Below, one piece after another: positions 56,001 through 64,000 of a stretch of 64,000 nt of DNA. The notes under the pieces were generated by a model. That model was not told where the DNA came from and ran no database searches. It was given only the letters and a program-made list of their open reading frames with translations. The position numbers and the translations under genes were made by a program. Within the stretch, counting starts at the first letter, position 1, and each line of letters starts with the position of its first letter. Source of the DNA: Mesaphorura yosii (taxonomy: Eukaryota > Arthropoda > Collembola > Poduromorpha > Tullbergiidae); assembly GCA_009869945.1 (NCBI GenBank), contig WIXG01000020.1, positions 124,001-188,000 on the forward strand, in the 5' to 3' direction.

Positions 56001-59000
56001 ATGAAGCAAATTTCTATCTTGCTCCATCGTACTGACCTGAAACTTGATACAAACTTTGCTTCTCATCACTAACTAAAACTTACAGAATTTTCCAATGGTG
56101 TCCTGAAGTGATTCGGTCCATCCAATCTTCTTTTCCATGGAACTAAAATAGATTTTCAGTATGTCTGAGCAGTCACTGCAAAGAAGAATAAAAATATCCA
56201 CGCCAATTAACTCCTCGTGTCTATTAAGCACCGTCAATTGTTTATTCCAATCGGGTATCATTTTTTCTCACGTACCTACTATCACCGGATTTAATCTCAA
56301 GCTCAAGTGGGTCTCCACTGCTATCACAATTTTGTTTCAATGGTGACGCCAAGTCTTTAAGTACTTCGTCGAGAGCACCATGTGGGCATTTTAAAGTCAT
56401 CGCCAACTCCATGATTCGTTGAATCGTCTTCAAGTCGTCCTCCTCGTGGCTCAGTGGAATGGAACTGGAACCATGGCCTTGTGGAGTGTCTTCATTTAGG
56501 ATGTGAATGTCGGAAAGCATAATCTTCATTAGCAGCTTGAATTTACAGCCGTCCCAGCTGGCTCCGCCAAACTGGTAACTGGAATTTGAACTGTGAATAA
56601 CAAATGAATGACAGAATTTGTTAATATGAAGCATTTTAGGCACAATAAAAAGAGACTAAAATACTAGTATTAAAAGTATTAAAGTAATAACGAAGTGGAA
56701 GGAAAAATATGTCAAAGTGTTTCGAGAACTTACGATGGTTTTCGGGCTCCCTTCCGCTTGATCGAAGCAACGACCAGCGAGTCAGCAAAGAGGAATATGG
56801 CCCGCTCCTTCCTCACATTTGACGTGCTGATGGTCACGATGTCCTGTCGCACCAAATGCCCCAATCCGGCGCCCCAGCCTTCAATTTCGATTTCACGGTT
56901 ATCATTCGGATCTACCGACGCACAGTCGATGTGCAGAGCGAATTTTCTGATCTTATCCAGCACTGACATAAGTCTTGAATAGTCATCGTGGACAGCTTCC
57001 GTGTACTTTAGCAATTCCTGTGAACGAGTCAAGTACAAAGAAAGAAATGACAGTGGGCTGAAAGAACAAAGTTCAGACTCGTATTTCTCGCATTTAGCGA
57101 AGCCGTACTTGTCCACTTGCTAGTTCCCAGAAGCAAGAAACTTTTGTACTTAATTCAGTCAGAAAGTTATTTTTGTGAGTAGCTGTTGAAACCGAGTTGG
57201 CAAAAACTGTAGTGTAATGTAGCATGAATTAAATAAAGAGTGCTCATAACTCGGGTAATAAATTCAGCGTGCATGTCTTTCCGGGTAAATCCTAGATAAT
57301 AAAGTGAGATTTGACTGCCCCAACGCAGATGCTGGTAAACTGGGCCTCAGAGATTTTTCTTAAAACTGAAGAACTTAACACTAATTTCTGGTAGCTCGCT
57401 CCATTTCCGTCGACCTAAGAGAACGGCCAAGTTTATGGCTTCCTCTCAAGTGGCAGTAAAAATCTTCCTCTGTCCTCAACTCTCTTAAATCCTTCAGAAA
57501 TCAGCATACGAGTTTAATGAATATTCACCCAACTCAAGAATTAAGCACGGAGCCATGATTAAGTGGAAGAAACAATCGCGAGTGATCACTTTTGCAATAA
57601 GCCTCCTTAGACATCTCGAGGTAATAGTTTCCATCGTGCCAAGAAATCTGACGAAGTTCCTCGGGTTCATCGCCTTAAAAGCCGATGACACTCCCTCTTA
57701 AAGCAGAACCACGAAGGATTTGCACGTTTTTACGATTTGTCGTAAAAGCGGCTTCCGCACTAAGGAGGGAATCTTATTACCCTGGAATCGTCATCTGTAC
57801 ACCAACCGGACCGTGTAATTGCGGCTTCCGCAAAGAACTGCCAATTGATTTTATTCTTAAGCGAAAAGACAAGCGCTCCGAAATAATTTGAAGAGAGGAA
57901 GCAATAAACCGGTGCTTGCTGGCTTTTTTGAGGCTGGTCCTAAAAAGGAAATGTGCCGACCATTGGTTGGAGTCTTAAATCGTTGGAGTTTTGACAAATC
58001 GTTAAATACAGCGCTTTTAGGTTTATAGACAGTGAATGACTGAGCAATCAGGCAGTCTCCGACAGTTGAGCTCAATTTTTAACGTTCTGATATTTTAATT
58101 GTGTTTCAAATCAATGTACCTTTACTAGGAGCTCGAATCTTGGAATTCGTTGAATCGGCATAATTAGAAGTGAGTCGAGATTGAGTTTTCCTTTGTGCTG
58201 CCTGGCATTAGCGTCAAGGAATCGTGTCCTGAAAGTGAAAACATGATTCTGTTAGCACCCATTTGCCGTTTTCGTTGATTGGAGGCTAAATTGGTGATGA
58301 AAGGCCACGCGAGTAGAAAAAGTTAAGACGCTCCGCACTTACAACGATGGTTTCGAAGCCACTGCCATTTTAAGTGACCCTTTGGCATTTTTCCAGTTGT
58401 TCACGAATAATGAATAGCATTCCAACAGCGAGTCTTGTCGAAACTGTAACAGAAAGACGCTTATAAATAATATACAACATAAACTCGTGTATACTTCTAT
58501 CTTCATATTTCTTGTGCAGTCCAATGCCGTGCGGAGTGCCATATGTGTTTACTCAACTTGCACAACGTGCACAAATTCAGTTGTATGTACGTTATAACCA
58601 TTTCGCATTATAAATTTAAGGCGATGGTTGTCGCTCTGATTTTCTGCCCATTCATTACGCCGTTGTTAGAAATACACAATCATATCAGCAGGAATCGCAC
58701 GCGCTCTCAGAACGAATTCGCACATCGCAGATTGGCGAGACTTGTTTCATTTAATAAGTTACGACACGAGGAATGTCGGCGTCGCTTTTCTTGTTTCTTT
58801 CTAAAGGCGAAGGTTACGACCAGCCCATTTCTCGCATCTGACAGAAAGAAATGCTTCTGAGCTTAAAATTTTTATTGCATCACAAACACTTGCGATTCCT
58901 CGGCAAAACACAATAGGCGTCTAGAGGTTTTGAGTTACGACTCGAGCGATCACGCCAGAACCCGTGGCATGTGGGGTACTTGCAAATTTTGCATAATCAT

Positions 59001-62000
59001 AGGACAGAATCCGCGAAGAAATTGCAATTTCCCCCGCCCGCGTGATCCGGCTCTCTGGGCACTAATAATTATATGCAAACTACTTTGGCGGATCATAACA
59101 ATTGCTGCGGCACTCCGCGAAAGAATGTGCTTGCTCGGTTATTTATAGCACAACATGCGTATTTGTTACCACAAATATTTCATCGAGCGGATTAAAAAAG
59201 AATGAAGAAGCAAAATATAAAAACAACCTTCAAATTTACATTTTTATAAAAGAAATCGCATAAACCACGGCCTGACTTGACTTGCTGCTGCGGTGACGTC
59301 GCGACTGCGGGACGAACATAAAAATGCAACGCTTCAGTTGGGAAGCCTGTGCGAAATTTATTATTGGGAGCCGAGTGAATGATTTAAACTCTGTGCATCT
59401 CGTTATAATACAATCCTCTACTAGTAAACAGAAATCTGAGGATTCTGGGACATGGAAAATTACGCGCTCCCCCAAAAGTCGTAAAGATCTGCAAATTGAA
59501 ATCCGACGTGAAAGCGATAGCGATAGCGCAGGCAGGCGTTGAGCACATGCCGTGACGGTTTATGCAGTCAAGTCTTTCATCATCTTCCACATGATGCAGC
59601 GTGTGGCGCGACAATGACCTCATTTCGCTGTAAATGAGGAGCCCACAATAAAATGCTCGACAGATTCTCGAGATTCGAGCCCAATAATTTGTCGCCTTCT
59701 GTTTACTCTAATTATAATCCCCCAAGTTCCATGTTTTGTTCTATTTTCACATGTGACTCACAGCTGTAAACAGTCGCTGCGTGCCAATTAGGTTAATTTT
59801 GGTGGATGTGGATGCTAAGAAATTAAAAGAAGGAAATAGGTAAGCAATTTACCGCGTCGAGAAGAACGTCACCAACACACTGCTTGTCATCAATAACGCG
59901 TCTTTGAAGAGCATCCAGGAGGCGTTCGTGGTGCCAGAGGATGGCAGGAATCTTTGTCAGCAGAAAGAGATGCAATTAGTCAAGATATCAAATTACTGCT
60001 CATAGAAAGTCGGGCGAAAGAATTAGGGTGGGTGGACGGTCGCACCTGGAAGAAAATTTCGTCCACGAGGTTGGCATCTATAAAGTCAGAAGCTTTGAGG
60101 GGCTCCATGTACTTCTGCCAATAAAATGTTTCAAATTAAAATGACCTACTTGGAGACAATTATCGTCCAGCAAGCACAATAAATGTTGCTGTGGCTTACC
60201 TTAACCAAGATTCGGAGTGAGTCTACGTACGACTTTTCTGTTTCCACAATTTCCGCCAAAACGTGACCTCTGGGACTCGCATCCTGTTGGAAAATAATTG
60301 GTTAATCATAGTTCAGTAGAATACAAAGTAGTCCTTTGTGCGTCAAAGCATTCTCAATCTGCCCAGATTCAGTAGCAGGCGCAGGTAAGCGCAAAGTTTT
60401 TCCACGAAACATATTTTCTTCCGTTTTGCCGAATCTGAAAACTTGCTCTAAACATGTTTGACCCGGCACCATTTTGTAACGATGGTACTGATGATAATGT
60501 GCGTCATCAACACCCGAATGGGAATGATCAAGAGCAAAGCAAACTTGGGCACCATTTTGAAGTAGCAGCTCAAGTTTGATCCATCAAACTATGCTTTTGT
60601 GTGTGGCATGTCCGTTGAACTACTTTTACTTTTACTATTCTCTTCTCATTTTTAGTTGGGTTTTGTCATCCATGAGTTTGTCGCATAGAAAGGCGCACAT
60701 GAAAATCAATCAACGTTGTTTATTTATCCCGAATATTTTTATTTACACTTTGCTTGTTATTGCCGCATTAATGCCGCGCACTGCGTAGTAAACTCGACCT
60801 GAATATGAGCGCGTGCGGAATGAATAATGAATCATCGTAAAGGCCGAGGCTTCGCATAATGAAGAATAGATACTTATCGAAGTGACACGTTTCACGTTCA
60901 CTGCATAGCCTTTCCAATCTCATTCCTTTTAATGACCACTCCGGGTCAGTTTTACTTTTCACCGGTTCAATTACTTTCGATCTTCCCTGGGGATTAGCAG
61001 ACAGAATGAGAAGTGAACGCACTTCGCTTGCTAATTTCCCTCCGTGGGATTTCAACGAACTCGGTCAACCTTTCGTAAGACTTTACTTTGGGTCCGACGT
61101 AATCCGTTAACTCATGTGGAGATGTGAAGAAAATTTCTCTTCTTCTTCTGAGTCAACGCAATTTAAAGATGTCCATCTCTTGGTAAATAAATTTCGTATT
61201 CTGGAAATTTCCTTATTTTTATCCTGCACGCGGGAGATTAAGTTTGCATGAAAACATGGTTTTGTTGGCACGGTTTGGTAAACCACTTGTGGTACTTCAT
61301 AAAATTGTCAAACCATGCTCGAGACTCGAGCCATCAAGATCAGAATGACCCGTCTCGCGTCGTTACAATTTGCGTTCACGTTTTTGGTTTACACACTTCA
61401 ACGCTGTCGAACTAATATGGAAACCCAAAAAGAGTTTCATGCTTGCTTGTTAGAACCGAGAAGGAACTGACCGCACAGAGGCCCCGAGGTAACATTTTGA
61501 CGCAAATGGCAGAGACAAGGTGAAGGGTTTTGTGTGCAGTTTCGTTTTGCCGGATTTGCCGTGAGCAAAATACTCGGAATTTTTAATAATAGACTTCGAA
61601 CACACTCTCTACTGAAGGGAGGGCAACCGTGAATAATCTCATTTGCAAAGAAAACAAGTCGACGGATTATAAAAACGGTGCAGGTCGAAGTCGGTGTCAG
61701 GCAATGTTTTTGCATGTGGAGGTAGAGTGACATCTCAATTACGAAGCAGCGTATTCTTAGACCAGAATGTAGTGCAAAGAACCGCGTGAAGGTCCGTGAC
61801 TGGTTATTAGGCACGGAAAGGGTAAGGAAAGCCGACAGCCGCCGCTGGACTGACTTCGGCGGTTGCAAGAAGTTGAGGCTGAAAGTAATTTGAACTTGGA
61901 TTATTACAGAATGCATGGCACACACTCGAAATAGTCTAGCTTCTTGATGCCGGTCTCGGAACACTCCAGAGCGAGAAGTGGCTTTCCTATAATAAAATGG

Positions 62001-64000
62001 AAGACACGAGAGCGACGGAAAGAGTAAATGAGAATTTGGAAAAAATAATGAAAATCGATGAGCTTGGAAATAGTTACTTCAAGACGAATGCAAAGTGCAA
62101 ACAGAGCTAAATAAGCCGAGCTGAGCTGTAAAGTCGTAAATTTACTTTCTTAGTCTCCACGCCAGCGTGGCTTTCTCCTCTTGCCACGACTCTTTCGTGA
62201 GAGGGAAAGGAAGGCTCGGCCGAATTGAGTGCACACATGTCGCCAAAACTGACGAATTGTACAACATGTAAATTTTTTGAGCTTAATTTTATGCATTTCT
62301 GTCGTGCAATATTTTGCACATGTTGCAACATGGATAATTCGAATTTTACATGCTCTTTTGTAGTCTGACTTTTCCAGTCTCCGAATGTCGAGGATTTAAC
62401 GCGGCAGTGAACCCGTGCCTGCAGTAACCTTGAAATTCCCGAAGGACAAAGACTAACTTTGTGAATCCTGTAAAAGTCAAACCACCAGAAATTGAGAGCA
62501 GACGGACAAACTCAGCAAAAGAGATCGGGCAGCCTGTTTGCTGAGACAGATCGGAAGTGTGCTTTGCGCAAAATTAGGGTGATGGGTGATCGCATCATCG
62601 ATTACGCCATTTACCAAGGCCCATTTTTCCTTCCAGACACAATTATGAAGGAGAAATTATCGGCACGGAACAGATTAGCAATTGTCAATTAAGGCACGCT
62701 TTATAAATATTTGCTGTGCAGCCGTGACTGCACATGCCAGCTCACTGCGTCTACAAATATACACCGATAATTAGGGTGCGGTATTGCTATTGGCTTTTGT
62801 GCTGGGATATGCTCATTAGAGGACGTACACGTCTCGCATTGCCCCTACCACAATGGTCATGCAGCCAGGAAAATATCGCCCTACGAATGGCCTAAGAATG
62901 AAAATTTTAATTCAGTAAAATATTTAACTGTTGATCATGTTAAACCACAAATTAAAAAACCTGACCAAGTGGTTCAGTGGTTTTTCATTCACTCTGTTCA
63001 TTAACACAGCCGACGATTGCAAGTTTAATACGCTTTAATCAACTTAACTGCATTACATTCGCCACTGCATGCTGTACTTGTGCAGTTTCACACTTCATGC
63101 ACCAAAATGCTTGAGAACTACTACCTTAATTTTGGTACACTAGTAAAATTTCATTTTATACCGACAAGTCAATCAAACAGGTTTGTTACAATTTTGTATG
63201 TTTAAACAGGAAGTTCCGTTGCGCTTTCTCTGAGATCAAAGCAGGAGGTGGCTTATTTGTGTCGTTCGCTTTGGCTTTCCTGAATTCAGTTACTATGTTA
63301 AGCCTGTCTCTGTCAAACGCAGGTGTCGGTTGGACAAATCTGGTTCAAATTCATTATTTCTCACTTTACATGCCCAATCTATGTTCACATACGACTGCAA
63401 CATTCTACATTGCATATTGTACATGATAATAGACAGAAATTGTATTCTCCACCGGACTTTAATGAACTTCACCTTTCACAATCTACGCTTCACTCTCTCA
63501 TCAATCAAACTGACCAGTGCTGAGTGTGCACATAAAACAGGAAGTGGGACTTTTCATTTCAAGCCGCAAAGTGTCCGTTCTGGCTTCAGTAATTCTACAC
63601 CGGACAAATTGCGGTAAAGAATGAAATGAAAGAACCGTGCAAAAATATCGAATGACAGTGAGCCGGGTTTCTCCCAAGCATTTGTGGGCAGGTTACAACG
63701 CGGCAGTGTGGACGACAGAGCAAAAGTTATTTTTGGCTTATTCGTAATCATGTACCAGAATACATCGTATAAATTATGCTCCAATATTCGCATGCAAATT
63801 ATCCGTTAAACTCACTTCTCGTTGCAGAGATGCGATTTTCCCTGCAAAAGCCGCATTGCGCAGAACATCTTCGTCGCTCTCAAAATTCATGCTCGTGATG
63901 CTCGAGCTGATCACGCTCGTCGTGCCGTTCGTTCCGTTGCTCATGCCATGACCATGACTTGACAAGTTCAAAGATGAAGCGTTTGAACTGCTGCTGGAAT
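53080..64000 (-). CDS. ARHGEF17: ARHGEF17/TEM4-type Rho guanine nucleotide exchange factor, 5' end missing
   Basis: Exons: 64000-63816 (open at the window edge), 60283-60200, 60114-60046, 59951-59853, 58443-58343, 58228-58120, 57017-56734, 56590-56276, 56175-56084, 54957-54793, 54713-54345, 54256-54106, 54041-53974, 53893-53552 and 53483-53080. All junctions are in phase and give 944 visible residues. A serine/asparagine-rich leader precedes the DH domain (visible residues about 68-245): EIVETEKSYVDSL, ILWHHERLLDALQRRV, LLIMPIQRIPRFELLVKELL. A PH-like domain follows (RQDIVTISTSNVRKERAIFL). The C-terminal half is a WD40-like beta-propeller: SNS-free blades such as WLGTEDGGLHVYDCSDSVRV, VFVALGNGDVAVYSRN, ANLWCACGSQIKVYS, GCDDIIRQHKSACLRVTALL, LWVGTSAGVLLTV, ending SGREDSTNHLLIW. 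Those last blades and the ending are diagnostic of ARHGEF17 rather than ARHGEF10. The DH domain exchanges GDP for GTP on Rho-type GTPases, and mammalian TEM4 acts on RhoA at actin and junctions. A histidine-rich insert (54345-54713) sits between propeller blades. The 3.5-kb intron before the DH exons makes the assignment of the first exon slightly less certain. Confidence 0.92.
60284..63815 (-). other. Large intron of ARHGEF17
   Basis: This 3.5-kb interval lies between the exon ending in LQRE (donor GTGAGT at 63815) and the first DH-domain exon at 60283. It contains only short unrelated frames, including one of 175 codons at 61437-61964 on the minus strand without any recognisable domain. I see no nested gene. 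A small alternative exon could be hidden here. Confidence 0.6.

Noticed and set aside
61437..61964. A 175-codon minus frame within the large ARHGEF17 intron
   Set aside because: No domain and no splice sites that would join it in phase to the flanking exons.

Overview
The window is animal nuclear DNA, most likely from an arthropod and probably an insect with a fairly compact genome. Three things support this. Every convincing gene is split by spliceosomal introns, mostly 60-100 bp with GT-AG ends. One gene is a Shark kinase (SH2, ankyrin, SH2, kinase), an architecture known from invertebrates and not from vertebrates. Another is a divergent ionotropic receptor of the protostome chemosensory IR class. 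I cannot name the species. There are no bacterial operons, CRISPR arrays, rRNA genes, convincing tRNAs, transposase or reverse-transcriptase ORFs.

Layout. Positions 1 to about 27.8 kb hold no gene I can support: AT-rich, stop-riddled sequence with a few short hairpins and simple repeats, either intergenic or the intron of a gene outside the window. From 28.1 kb on the window is gene-dense: (1) 28134-30627, minus, a nine-exon BTB-domain nuclear protein with SUMO-interaction-like motifs and a nuclear localisation signal; (2) 31607-34604, minus, Shark, 13 exons, 718 aa; (3) 39010-40789, plus, an EEIG1/FAM102-family protein with an N-terminal C2 domain, 6 exons; (4) 42536-44215, minus, a TMEM86/YhhN lysoplasmalogenase with an unusual acidic N-terminal extension, 6 exons; (5) 46127-46300, minus, a weakly supported small gene; (6) 49656-52119, plus, an ionotropic receptor, 11 exons including one GC-AG intron; (7) 53080 to beyond 64000, minus, an ARHGEF17/TEM4-type Rho guanine nucleotide exchange factor with 15 exons visible and its 5' end outside the window.

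Gene relations. Neighbours alternate in strand. BTB and Shark are head-to-tail, Shark and EEIG1 are divergent, EEIG1 and TMEM86 are convergent with poly(A) signals facing each other about 45 bp apart, TMEM86 and the receptor are divergent, and the receptor and ARHGEF17 are convergent. The genes do not form a pathway. They are ordinary cellular genes (signalling kinase, RhoGEF, membrane lipid enzyme, C2 adaptor, nuclear BTB factor) plus one sensory-type receptor. Exon boundaries were set by hand from splice sites and reading-frame continuity. All junctions of genes 2, 3, 4, 6 and 7 are phase-consistent; one junction of gene 1 and the structure of gene 5 remain unresolved.
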